Positions 34,821 to 42,259 of a stretch of DNA of 58,955 nucleotides are shown piece by piece (within the stretch, counting starts at the first letter, position 1; every line of letters begins with the position of its first letter). The notes beneath the pieces are model-generated. The model made no database searches, had not been told where the DNA came from, and saw nothing but the letters and a program-made list of their open reading frames with translations. Location of the stretch: the NCBI GenBank assembly GCA_018814305.1, contig JAHJAA010000090.1, positions 1-58,955 of the forward strand, written 5' to 3'. The stretch is from Pseudomonadota bacterium. Lineage in GTDB: Bacteria; Desulfobacterota; Desulfobulbia; Desulfobulbales; JAGXFP01. The position numbers were made by a program, and so were the translations under genes.

Positions 34821-34988
34821 ATTCGTGAATTCAGTGTGATTATAGAAAAAGACGAGGATGGCTATTTCGTCGCATCGGTCCCAGCCTTTCGAGGATGCCA
34901 TACTCAAGCCAAGTCACTAGACACACTAATGAAGAGGGTCCGGGAAGCGATTGAACTGTGTCTGGAAGTAATACCATCATTCATGTGA
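34821..34988 (+). CDS. HicB-like antitoxin, shortened, without a standard start codon
   Basis: The frame contains FSVIIEKDEDGYFVASVPAF followed by RGCHTQAKSLDTLMKRVREA, the partial RNase H fold of HicB antitoxins. No ATG is available; AAGGAG is followed 7 bp later by ATT at 34821, and the first GTG lies at 34836. The C-terminus stops at ELCLEVIPSFM, a little short. No hicA toxin gene is next to it. It may be a decaying remnant, or be translated at low level from ATT or GTG. A longer frame running back through the tRNA was rejected. Confidence 0.6.
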   Translation: MREFSVIIEKDEDGYFVASVPAFRGCHTQAKSLDTLMKRVREAIELCLEVIPSFM

Positions 34989-35061
34989 TCGACAGTCTTC
35001 TAAGAGATGCCAAGGCTAAAAAAGCCTATAGTGCCCACACATAAAGGAATGGAGGTACATT

Positions 35062-35289
35062 ATGGGAACCGTGGAAACAAGAAACATAATTCATGACACG
35101 ATCAATCACATGCCACCGGAAAAACTCGATGCCGTCCTTTCCTTCTTGGAAGATCTGAGACGAAGCAGCGAAGACGAAACCGCCATGCTGATGAGTGATC
35201 CCGGTTTTATGAAAGATTATCAAGATGCTAAAAAAGAGATACGTTCCGGCAAGACTGTGAGCCTCAAGGCAATCCGCCGGGATGTATGA
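35062..35289 (+). CDS. Antitoxin-like small protein
   Basis: A 75-residue protein preceded by GGAGGTACATT. The first half is helical, with HMPPEKLDAVLSFLEDLRRS; the second half, DPGFMKDYQDAKKEIRSGKT, resembles the toxin-wrapping tails of RelB/Phd-type antitoxins. Its stop codon overlaps the start of a RelE-like toxin frame, the usual antitoxin-toxin order. No clear DNA-binding domain can be named. Confidence 0.7.
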   Translation: MGTVETRNIIHDTINHMPPEKLDAVLSFLEDLRRSSEDETAMLMSDPGFMKDYQDAKKEIRSGKTVSLKAIRRDV

Positions 35290-35545
35290 AATTGAACTTG
35301 CCAAGAAGGCGGCCAAATTTTACCGGAAAGCTGACACTCAAACTGTACGCAGACTGAACGCCGCTTTTGACCAACTCGCTGAAGATCCCTTCCACCACTA
35401 GAATATCAAACCGTTGACCGGCGACCTGCAGGGCAGTTACCGGCTCAGGATCGGCAACATCCGGATCATCTATTCCTTCGACGATTCAATCAAGATCGTC
35501 TTCATCGAAGTGATCGGCTTTCGGGGAGATATCTACAAAAAGTAA
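35282..35545 (+). pseudogene. RelE/ParE-like toxin interrupted by an amber codon
   Basis: From the ATG at 35282 (overlapping the antitoxin stop) the frame reads MYEIELAKKAAKFYRKAD and continues to QLAEDPFHH, then TAG at 35399-35401 (codon 40). The same frame resumes with NIKPLTGDLQGSYRLRIGNI and RIIYSFDD, and ends in FIEVIGFRGDIYKK with TAA at 35543-35545. The total of 87 codons is a full RelE/ParE toxin length, and the catalytic C-terminal half lies after the stop. A single base change explains the break. Toxin loss with the antitoxin kept is the simplest reading. Confidence 0.85.
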
Positions 35546-35722
35546 GGATGTGGATGGTCTTCGGCTGCGGCTCCAGCCGCTGTGCGTCTTCCGTTCCCGC
35601 ATCCTTCAGCCCTGCTTTATAGATCACCCCAAACCCCTCCAGGGAGTTCATGGTATGTGGTTGTCATATTTTGTGCAGGCTATGTCCGGCGGCTGCGCCA
35701 TCAAATGCCGTCCCTGTCGGGC

Positions 35723-35820
35723 GCATAAAATGGGGTTATGTAAAGTGCGGTAGCAGATAAGCGAAGACTTCGAGCTCGGTACGGCTACCGCCGCCGCACT
35801 GTTACATAAAAATTTTATGC
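35723..35820. repeat. 98-nt imperfect palindrome able to form a cruciform
   Basis: GCATAAAAT (35723-35731) matches ATTTTATGC (35812-35820) in reverse complement; TTATGT (35736-35741) matches ACATAA (35804-35809); AGTGCGGTAGC (35744-35754) matches the right side apart from a CCGCCG insertion. The centre has CGAAG-A-CTTCG. It resembles a non-autonomous mobile repeat or a cassette recombination site, but integron attC core sites are not present. Confidence 0.6.
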
Positions 35821-35934
35821 AACAGTGCAGAGCACAAAATCCGCCAACCACTGTCTGAATTAAGCACCCGCCCGGCCCAACCCGTCGGAGTCTCCTTCGT
35901 CGCTTACCGGCCCTCAAGGGCTCCCCAAATAGAA

Positions 35935-35967
35935 AAGGCGATTGAAGAGAAAATCCTCAGTCGCCTT
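35935..35967. terminator. Hairpin AAGGCGA/TCGCCTT
   Basis: AAGGCGA (35935-35941) pairs with TCGCCTT (35961-35967), and inner TGA/TCA pairs extend the stem. There is no T-run, so factor-independent termination is uncertain. The 35546-36234 interval otherwise contains only repeats. Confidence 0.35.
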
Positions 35968-36079
35968 GAATTAATTGAATATGTCTCCATTTGGTTGTTA
36001 TGGTGTTTCAAGCGGCCGATAGTTAAAATCAATTTTTTCCAACAAATCATTCTCAAAAATTAGCTTGTAGTCTGAGTGT

Positions 36080-36223
36080 GTGTCTTGCGGGACGCTCCTA
36101 ATGTGTCTTGCGTGTCTTGCGGGACGCTCCTAAGAAATTAAACAACTCAATTGAAACTCTTATTCATGGGTAGATTTCATATTCTTGGTGTGCTGGTTAG
36201 TTAGTTATTTAGGAGCGTCCCGC
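36080..36223. repeat. REP-like cluster with core GGGACGCTCCTAA
   Basis: Two direct 22-bp copies (36080-36101 and 36112-36133) and one inverted copy of TTAGGAGCGTCCCGC (36209-36223) surround an AT-rich 75-bp centre. The direct-plus-inverted arrangement is typical of BIME-like REP groups. The cluster ends 11 bp beyond the korB stop codon and may form a transcript-end hairpin. Confidence 0.7.
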
Positions 36224-36234
36224 TTTAACACGCT

Positions 36235-37059
36235 TTAACATCCCGCTTTAAAGCACTGGTGCACCAACTCTCCGACTGCAAGCGCGGGAACACGCTCCTC
36301 ATAAGTCGGTCGCTTATTTTTATAGATGATTCCGATCGGAATTCGATCACCCCATTCGAGTGCTCGAGAAAATGCCGTCAGGCGGTCTTCAGGGTCATAC
36401 TCCGGTTCAAGGTGATAAACGCGCTTGCTATACCATTGGAAGGTATTCACCTTGTTGAAGCTAACGCATGGTTGAAGGATGTCGATCAAGGCAAAGCCCT
36501 TGTGGTTCATGGCCTCTATCATCATGGTCTTGAGATGCTCTGTGTCGCCTGTAAAGGCCCGGGCCGCGAAACTGCAGTCAAGCGCCACAGCAAGAGCCAT
36601 AGGGTTAAATTGTCCCGAGAGCACTCCCCCGGGCATGTTTTTGGCCTTTGTCCCTTCGCTACTGGTGGGGGAAGGCTGTCCCTTGGTCAATCCATAGATC
36701 TGGTTATTATGCACGAAGAGTTTGACGTTAATGTTTCTGCGTATTGCCGCCATCAAATGATTGCCACCCTCGCCGTAACAATCGCCGTCGCCGGTGGTAA
36801 CAATCACCGGCATGGTATGATTCGCGAGCCTGATGCCCGTTGCAACAGGCAAGGCTCGACCATGTAAGCCATTAAAGGTGTTGCATTTTGTGTAATGTGG
36901 CAGCTTTGCCGCCTGCCCAATCCCTGAGACCAGGGTTATCCGGTGAGGTTCGACTTGCAGCTCAACCAGCACATTCTTCAAGGTCTTCAAGATTGCAAAA
37001 TTGCCGCATCCCGGACACCATGCAGGTTCCTGTCCTTTAAACGTTTCCAAGGTGACCAT
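36235..37059 (-). CDS. korB: 2-oxoacid:ferredoxin oxidoreductase, beta subunit
   Basis: A 274-residue thiamine-diphosphate-binding subunit. Visible are the N-terminal WCPGCGNFAILKTL, VSGIGQAAKLPHY, the TPP/Mg motif TGDGDCYGEGGNHLMAA with FVHNNQIYGLTKGQPSPTS. It pairs with the fused gamma-alpha subunit encoded just upstream (23-bp overlap). The complex oxidatively decarboxylates a 2-oxoacid, most likely 2-oxoglutarate, to acyl-CoA with ferredoxin as acceptor. The exact substrate is inferred from family resemblance. Confidence 0.9.
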   Translation of the reverse strand: MVTLETFKGQEPAWCPGCGNFAILKTLKNVLVELQVEPHRITLVSGIGQAAKLPHYTKCNTFNGLHGRALPVATGIRLANHTMPVIVTTGDGDCYGEGGNHLMAAIRRNINVKLFVHNNQIYGLTKGQPSPTSSEGTKAKNMPGGVLSGQFNPMALAVALDCSFAARAFTGDTEHLKTMMIEAMNHKGFALIDILQPCVSFNKVNTFQWYSKRVYHLEPEYDPEDRLTAFSRALEWGDRIPIGIIYKNKRPTYEERVPALAVGELVHQCFKAGC

Positions 37060-38764
37060 GAATTTCTCCTATGAGCTCTTCAATTGTAAAAGGCCTACCA
37101 TCGTACCTGTGAATAAAAGCCTCAAACATAAAACCGGTTTCAGCACGCACTAAACGACTGAACTGTCCGGTGGCATTCAGCTCAATGCAGATGGGCAGAG
37201 CTGATTCCCGTAAAATCGAGAGGTAATCAAAACGAACACTATCAGGGAGGGGATAGATCTCGCAGAAGTGGAGCATTGCTATACTCATTGATGGTGCCAG
37301 CTGATCAACGGCTTCCTTCATGACGCCATAGGTTGATCCCCAACCGATGAGAAGCACCTGCGCCTCCGGGGCGCCGTAATATTCCGGCGACGCCACCTCA
37401 CTCTTGATCTGCGACAGTTTCTTGAAAAGTCGTTTTTCAACCATATTCACCCTGGTTGCACCATCCTCGACAAGATGTCCTTCTTCATCATGTTCATCGC
37501 TGTCAACAACGACGACCTGACTGGCGTCTCCCGGCACGGCAAGAGGGGATATCCCCGAATCGGTAAAGAGATACCGTTTGTAGTCCTGCTGATTTTTAAA
37601 GACATCTCCCCGCAAGCGGTAATCGTGATACTGGTGGTGTTTTAGTTCACCAGGCTCAAAAGTCCACAGTGAGTCGGCAAGATAGGTGTCAAAGAGAATG
37701 AAGACGGGGATTTGGTACTTTTCCGCGATATCAAAGGCCTTGCTCGTCAGATAATAGGCCTGGCAGGGGGTTCCTGGTGCATAAATGACCCGGGGAAATT
37801 CTCCATGCCCGGCCGAGACGAGAAACTCAAGGTCTCCTTGCTCGGTCCGGGTTGGAAGACCGGTGGCCGGACCAGGGCGTTGTCCCATGGCGATAACGAT
37901 TGGAGTTTCGGTCATCCCGGCCAGCGAAAGACCTTCCGTCATCAAGGCAAAACCTCCGCCGGAGGTTCCGGTCATCGCGCGGACCCCAGCATAAGAGGCC
38001 CCGAGTGCCATGTTGATTGCGGCAATCTCATCCTCAGCCTGTTCAACGACAACGCCGGACTCAACCGCCTTTGCGGCGAGATGATTCATGATACCGGTTG
38101 AGGGGGTCATGGGGTAGGCCGAATAAAATTTGCATCCCGAGGCGAGAGCCCCCGCGGCAATAGATTCAATTCCGCCAATCTGAAGCAGCTTCTTCTCTTC
38201 TTTGACGGTCATGACGAAAGGAAATTCTTTTTTATGTTGTTTTACATATTTGTACCCGGCCAAGGCTGCGTTTTTGTTTTCCTCAATAACGAGAGCGCCC
38301 CTCTCCTGAAAGGTGTCGCTGATGACCTTATTATAAAGGTCCAACTCCATCCCCAGTATGCCCAGCACCGCGCCGATAGCAACCGTGCTCACTGTAATCT
38401 TGTCTTTACCATGCTCGAGAGCCAGGTCCTCAAAGGGGATATCAAGAAAGTTATTACCTTCTCTGATGAACTTGCACATTGACGAGTCATACAAGATGGT
38501 GCCGTGTGAAGTAAGTTCATGTTCATGGGAATGTATGCTTTCCCGGTCAAGCGCTACCAGAATATCGATTTTGCTCCGTGAAGCGGAAATAGGCTTATTT
38601 GCAAGTCGAATCTGGTAAAAATTGTGCCCGCCGCGAACGCGTGATTCATAATCCTGATGAGAAAAGATATGAAAACCGGAGTCGGCGAACACGGTCACCA
38701 AGGTCTCACCAATGGTTTGGATACCCTGCCCTGCTTCACCGCCTATTTTGATGGTGTAATCCAT
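37037..38764 (-). CDS. korA: 2-oxoacid:ferredoxin oxidoreductase, fused gamma-alpha subunit
   Basis: A 575-residue fusion. The gamma part (1-about 180) opens with KIGGEAGQGIQTIGETLV and SRVRGGHNFYQIR; the alpha part (about 195-575) has YSAYPMTPSTGIMNHLA, VVVEQAEDEIAAINMALGAS and TGTSGGGFALMTEG, the pyrimidine-domain signatures. Gamma-alpha fusion with a separate beta gene is the KorAB arrangement of many anaerobes and Actinobacteria. It overlaps korB by 23 bp, so translation is coupled. No delta-type ferredoxin subunit is adjacent. Confidence 0.92.
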   Translation of the reverse strand: MDYTIKIGGEAGQGIQTIGETLVTVFADSGFHIFSHQDYESRVRGGHNFYQIRLANKPISASRSKIDILVALDRESIHSHEHELTSHGTILYDSSMCKFIREGNNFLDIPFEDLALEHGKDKITVSTVAIGAVLGILGMELDLYNKVISDTFQERGALVIEENKNAALAGYKYVKQHKKEFPFVMTVKEEKKLLQIGGIESIAAGALASGCKFYSAYPMTPSTGIMNHLAAKAVESGVVVEQAEDEIAAINMALGASYAGVRAMTGTSGGGFALMTEGLSLAGMTETPIVIAMGQRPGPATGLPTRTEQGDLEFLVSAGHGEFPRVIYAPGTPCQAYYLTSKAFDIAEKYQIPVFILFDTYLADSLWTFEPGELKHHQYHDYRLRGDVFKNQQDYKRYLFTDSGISPLAVPGDASQVVVVDSDEHDEEGHLVEDGATRVNMVEKRLFKKLSQIKSEVASPEYYGAPEAQVLLIGWGSTYGVMKEAVDQLAPSMSIAMLHFCEIYPLPDSVRFDYLSILRESALPICIELNATGQFSRLVRAETGFMFEAFIHRYDGRPFTIEELIGEIHGHLGNV

Positions 38765-38860
38765 AAGCTTTCCTCTCCTTTAATATTGCCAAAGATGCTC
38801 GTATCGTTAAAAGCGCAGGGGATAGCAGACGAGATACGTCAGTTGAAGGTTGACGAAATA

Positions 38861-39115
38861 CTAGTACTGCTGCCCCTCGATATTTTTTTTGAGCTGAGCG
38901 ATCTCAAGACCGAGGGAGACACACCGCTTACCTTCCATACAGGCATCGGCATCTGCTGGTTCCAGATGATGATTGAGTTCGTGGCTGCCTTTTTTAAGAT
39001 CAAGCACCCATATCTTTTTTTTCTTGTCATGTTTTACCGCGAGATCAATACCGCATATGCCGATATCCGGATACAGCTCGGTGATTTTGTTGCACAGTGA
39101 TTTTTCTGTATACAT
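38861..39115 (-). CDS. Small hypothetical protein upstream of korA
   Basis: An 84-residue charged protein: LCNKITELYPDIGICGIDLA followed by KKKKIWVLDLKKG, then ACMEGKRCVSLGLEIAQLKK. Three to four cysteines (CGID, ADACM, KRCV) could bind a metal, but no known motif is matched. It lies between the cytochrome c gene (30 bp) and korA (96 bp) on the same strand, so it is likely co-transcribed and may be linked to the oxidoreductase. I do not recognise the family. Confidence 0.6.
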   Translation of the reverse strand: MYTEKSLCNKITELYPDIGICGIDLAVKHDKKKKIWVLDLKKGSHELNHHLEPADADACMEGKRCVSLGLEIAQLKKNIEGQQY

Positions 39116-39145
39116 GGCAGTCTCCTTCCGTTTTTCTTATTTGGC

Positions 39146-39493
39146 CTATTTTATGGTCAAGGTTTTCATATAAGCGATCAGGTCCTTCATTTCTTGACCT
39201 TGAGGATCAATGGCAGTGCCACCCAAAGGTTTTTCGATACAGACATTGATGACTTCGGCCAAGTTCTTTTTCCCCATACCCATAATGGTGAAATGCCCAC
39301 GCTCGAACAGGTCACTACCCAGGTTTTCACCGCCCGGGTGACAGGTCTTACAGGTTTTTCCGGTGGTACCTCCACCAAGGCTCGGGCTTTCAAAAAGAGC
39401 CTTGCCCTTATCAATGTTTGCCGCATATGCGAAGGATAAACCGCCTGCCATTGCCATTGCCATTGCCATTGCCAAAACGAACATCTTTTTCAT
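39146..39493 (-). CDS. Periplasmic monohaem cytochrome c
   Basis: A 115-residue protein with a signal peptide ending at about FAYA (residue 24). The mature part carries one haem-binding site CKTCH in KTCKTCHPGGENLG and an axial Met candidate in FTIMGMGKKN. It resembles small class I cytochromes. The signal peptide hydrophobic core is built of a Met-Ala repeat encoded by tandem hexanucleotides. It is the first gene of a likely unit with the small ORF and korAB. Confidence 0.85.
   Translation of the reverse strand: MKKMFVLAMAMAMAMAGGLSFAYAANIDKGKALFESPSLGGGTTGKTCKTCHPGGENLGSDLFERGHFTIMGMGKKNLAEVINVCIEKPLGGTAIDPQGQEMKDLIAYMKTLTIK
39446..39474. repeat. Hexanucleotide microsatellite in the cytochrome signal peptide
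   Basis: Nearly five TGCCAT units encode alternating Met-Ala in the signal-peptide core. Copy changes would keep the frame and lengthen or shorten the hydrophobic core by two residues each. Confidence 0.9.
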
Positions 39494-39623
39494 TACGCGC
39501 TCCTTCTTTAATTAAAAATACTTGAGGGAAAAACTCTTTAAAAAACGGAAATCCGACACTCGTGTTTCTTTTGCATCAACTTGAGATGACGACCAATGCG
39601 CCGCTATTCAGCAGCCTTATTGA

Positions 39624-39830
39624 TCACCTCATCCGCTTGTTTGACTTAACTTTACAGGTCGAGATACCCAACACCGCATACGGCGGGCACCAACCGATCA
39701 AACCGGTTGCTATTGGAATTATCCCCAGATAGGCCCATGGGGTTTTCAACCCCCAGAAAGCAAGAGAAATTATGATACCACCGACAACGACCCTGACTAT
39801 GCGCTCAATACCGCCAATATTCCTCTTCAT
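39624..39830 (-). CDS. DUF2892 (YgaP-membrane-like) small membrane protein
   Basis: About 68 residues beginning MKRNIGGIERIVRVVVGGII, the typical DUF2892 start, with two hydrophobic helices and a PPYAVLGISTC end. The ATG at 39828-39830 follows AAGGGAAGAG. An in-frame extension to an ATG at 39894-39896, overlapping the stop of the upstream Cys-rich ORF, would add 22 residues (MVAGFDEWFEAKQELFHLRE) and looks coding-like, so the start is uncertain. It is the last gene of the oxygen-defence unit. The function of the family is unknown. Confidence 0.75.
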   Translation of the reverse strand: MKRNIGGIERIVRVVVGGIIISLAFWGLKTPWAYLGIIPIATGLIGWCPPYAVLGISTCKVKSNKRMR

Positions 39831-39889
39831 GATCTCTTCCCTTAGGTGAAATAATTCCTGCTTCGCTTCAAACCATTCATCAAAGCCTG

Positions 39890-40153
39890 CTACCATTTCT
39901 TTAATATTCCATGTAACAATCCAGACCCCAAGCCGCCACATTGACGGCAAATGCCGGATCCACTTGAATAGTGTTCATTTTCGCACGACCTTGGCATCGA
40001 TGGTGGCAGGAGATTCGGCTGATTTTTATCCCTGCCGCAATTTAAACATCTTTCAACTTTTGTAGCGGAGAGACCGGTTTGAAAAACAACAGATGATGAA
40101 TTACCTGAACAGTACCTTTTGGGTTTCCCGTGGCCATCGCAATAATCAGCCAT
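39890..40153 (-). CDS. Cysteine-rich small protein
   Basis: An 87-residue frame with a strong ribosome binding site (AGGGAGGAAAGG) directly before the ATG. Cysteines are spaced as CLNC (about 36-39), single Cys at 58, and CRQC (about 71-74), with two more near the N-terminus (YCDGHGK, YCSGN). This could form a zinc ribbon or a small redox centre. It starts 12 bp after the rubrerythrin-like gene stop and is followed by the DUF2892 gene. I do not recognise the family; a frame error between it and the DUF2892 gene cannot be excluded. Confidence 0.55.
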   Translation of the reverse strand: MADYCDGHGKPKRYCSGNSSSVVFQTGLSATKVERCLNCGRDKNQPNLLPPSMPRSCENEHYSSGSGICRQCGGLGSGLLHGILKKW

Positions 40154-40165
40154 ACCTTTCCTCCC

Positions 40166-40639
40166 TTAATATTCATCCAGATGATACCATTCGGCGTTTT
40201 CGAGCCAATTTCCCGGTTCCGGTCTGACAACAAATTCGACAATATTTTCCATGATCCGAAAATGTTTTCGTTCCTCGCTGGCCAGGCTCAAGAATATCTG
40301 TTTTTCCTCTTGGTCTTCGGTCACGGCGGCCTTGTCCTGATAAAACTTCAGACTCATTTCCTCAATGGCCATTGCTTTTCGGTAGGCATCAATATCTGAA
40401 GAATCAAAGCAAAAATTGGCTTTGTCCCCCTTCATTCCGATAAAAACATTTTTCACATTCTCCAGAATTGTTGTTTCCCCAAGCGGAATATTTCCTGCTT
40501 GTTTCTGCATTTGGACGAGGATATTGAAATGCTTGACCTCTTCGTTTGCCAACATGGTCAGAATAGTTTTTATGCCTTCGATCCGGCAGTTTCCGGCAAG
40601 TTCACGATAATAGCTCTCTCCATCTTTATCCTTCGCCAT
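40166..40639 (-). CDS. Rubrerythrin-like ferritin-fold protein
   Basis: A 157-residue four-helix protein. Diiron ligand segments are NEEVKHF in helix B, AIEEMSLKFYQDKA in helix C and ASEERKHFRIM in helix D. Helix A begins abruptly at the start codon (MAKDKDGESYYREL), so the first Glu ligand expected in an EKDGE segment appears as Asp; a stop codon four codons upstream fixes the start. No rubredoxin domain is present. Such proteins reduce peroxide or store iron. It lies 4 bp after desulfoferrodoxin in the oxygen-defence operon. Confidence 0.82.
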   Translation of the reverse strand: MAKDKDGESYYRELAGNCRIEGIKTILTMLANEEVKHFNILVQMQKQAGNIPLGETTILENVKNVFIGMKGDKANFCFDSSDIDAYRKAMAIEEMSLKFYQDKAAVTEDQEEKQIFLSLASEERKHFRIMENIVEFVVRPEPGNWLENAEWYHLDEY

Positions 40640-40643
40640 ATGA

Positions 40644-41027
40644 TCAAATCATACCACTCCACAAACCATGCAAATTGCAGTACTCGCGGGCGGTGATCTT
40701 GGGCGCATCGATTTTGAATACGGCCTCAGGCGCCTTTCCAGGCCGAAGGAACTGCCGGTAGACCTTACCGTCATCAGTCATCACTTCAATCCATTCGATA
40801 TGATGTTTATCTTCCATGGGATGAGCCACACTGCCGACCTTTACCTTGAAGCCGCCCTCTATTTTTTCGATCACCGGAATATGTTTTTCCTTTGCAGCAT
40901 CAACGGTGTTCTCCTTAAACAATTTCATCGGTGCTTCGCAGCAGACCAGCTCACCCTCACCTTCATGCAGCATTTCAACGATATTCCCACAGATTTCACA
41001 CTTATAGACTTGCATTTTTATGGTCAT
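40644..41027 (-). CDS. dfx: Desulfoferrodoxin (superoxide reductase)
   Basis: A 127-residue two-domain protein. The N-terminal desulforedoxin domain has CEIC and VCCEAP, the four-Cys Fe site; the C-terminal catalytic domain has [20 protein letters not shown] and the final [10 protein letters not shown] with the Cys and His ligands of the FeN4S centre. It reduces superoxide to peroxide without releasing oxygen. Its start overlaps the flavodiiron stop by one base, showing tight coupling. All metal ligands appear present. Confidence 0.96.
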   Translation of the reverse strand: MTIKMQVYKCEICGNIVEMLHEGEGELVCCEAPMKLFKENTVDAAKEKHIPVIEKIEGGFKVKVGSVAHPMEDKHHIEWIEVMTDDGKVYRQFLRPGKAPEAVFKIDAPKITAREYCNLHGLWSGMI

Positions 41028-42235
41028 TACTCTTCCTCCTTTTGGAAAAAATTTTGCTCTGCAAATGAAGCGCCAAATTTAAAACAACCATCCAGGGATT
41101 TGTCGTCCGGATTCCAAAGGGTCCGGACTCCCTCGTTGATGACCTCAAAACCAGCCTCATTCAACCGACTGCTGATAATCTTTATGCCCTCGCCGCTCCA
41201 GCCATATGACCCGAAAGCCGCCGCCTTTTTCCCCTTGAACCCCAACCCCTTCATTTCCTCAAGAATGGCCGCCGCCGCCGATAGAATGCCGCGGTTGATA
41301 GTCGGAGACCCGACCAGAATCGCTTTCGATCTGAATACTTCCGTGATGATATCGTTCTTATCGCCTCGTCCTGCATTATAAAGCTTCACCGTCACCGCCG
41401 GATCAGCGGATCTGATTCCCGCGGCCAGGGCCTCGGCCATTTTTCTGGTACTGTCCCACATGGTGTCATAAATGACCGTAATCTGGTTCTCCCGGTATTC
41501 ATTAGCCCAGGCCGCATATTGCGTGACTATCTGCAACGGGTCCTCACGCCAGATGATGCCATGGCTCGGACAGATCATTTTCACCGGCAGGTTCAGTCCA
41601 ACAAACTCCTCGATCTTTCTGGCCACCTGCCTGCTGAAGGGGGTGAGGATATTGGCGTAGTATTTGATGCATTCCTGATACAACTCACAACGGTCAACCT
41701 GATCGTTATACATATGTTCAGAGGCCAGATGATGACCAAAGGCGTCATTGCTGAACAGAACCTGCTCGCCGGTCAGATAGCAAAACATACTATCCGGCCA
41801 ATGCAGCATGGGTGCTTCAATGAAGATCAGCTCCTTGCCACCGAGGGAAAGACGATCACCGCTTTTAACTATCTGGAAATTCCAGTCCTGATGATAATGG
41901 CCCGTAAGTGATTTAACGGCGTTTGCCGTGCAGTAGATCGGCGTTCCAGGAATCGCCTTCATCAATTCGGGCAAGGCACCGCTGTGATCCGGTTCCGCGT
42001 GGTTGGCGATGATGTAGTCAATCTTTCCCAGCTCGACCTCATCGCCGAGGCGGCTGACAAATTCATCCGCAAAGGGTGCCCAGACCGTATCGATCAACGC
42101 GATTTTTTCATCCCGGACCAAATAGGAATTATAGGAAGAGCCCCGGTGGGTGGAATACTCCTCACCATGAAATTTTCTGATTTCCCAATCCTTTTTACCA
42201 ACCCAGCTGATAGTTTCATTGATCGTAAAACTCAT
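41027..42235 (-). CDS. Flavodiiron protein (oxygen reductase, FprA/ROO type)
   Basis: A 402-residue class A flavodiiron protein. The metallo-beta-lactamase part has the diiron ligands in [13 protein letters not shown], with further ligands near [14 protein letters not shown] and CPSHGIIW. The flavodoxin part (about 250-390) has the FMN loop [15 protein letters not shown] and [12 protein letters not shown]. It reduces O2 to water using rubredoxin or similar donors. It lies 24 bp after a PAS histidine kinase gene and is followed by desulfoferrodoxin and a rubrerythrin-like protein, a coherent oxygen and superoxide defence set. Confidence 0.95.
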   Translation of the reverse strand: MSFTINETISWVGKKDWEIRKFHGEEYSTHRGSSYNSYLVRDEKIALIDTVWAPFADEFVSRLGDEVELGKIDYIIANHAEPDHSGALPELMKAIPGTPIYCTANAVKSLTGHYHQDWNFQIVKSGDRLSLGGKELIFIEAPMLHWPDSMFCYLTGEQVLFSNDAFGHHLASEHMYNDQVDRCELYQECIKYYANILTPFSRQVARKIEEFVGLNLPVKMICPSHGIIWREDPLQIVTQYAAWANEYRENQITVIYDTMWDSTRKMAEALAAGIRSADPAVTVKLYNAGRGDKNDIITEVFRSKAILVGSPTINRGILSAAAAILEEMKGLGFKGKKAAAFGSYGWSGEGIKIISSRLNEAGFEVINEGVRTLWNPDDKSLDGCFKFGASFAEQNFFQKEEE

Positions 42236-42259
42236 ATTCCGCTCCTTTAGTACCCGGCT

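Noticed and set aside
35723-35820. Integron attC site
   Set aside because: The palindrome is suggestive, but the RYYYAAC and GTTRRRY core sites are missing at the expected ends and no integrase is in the window.
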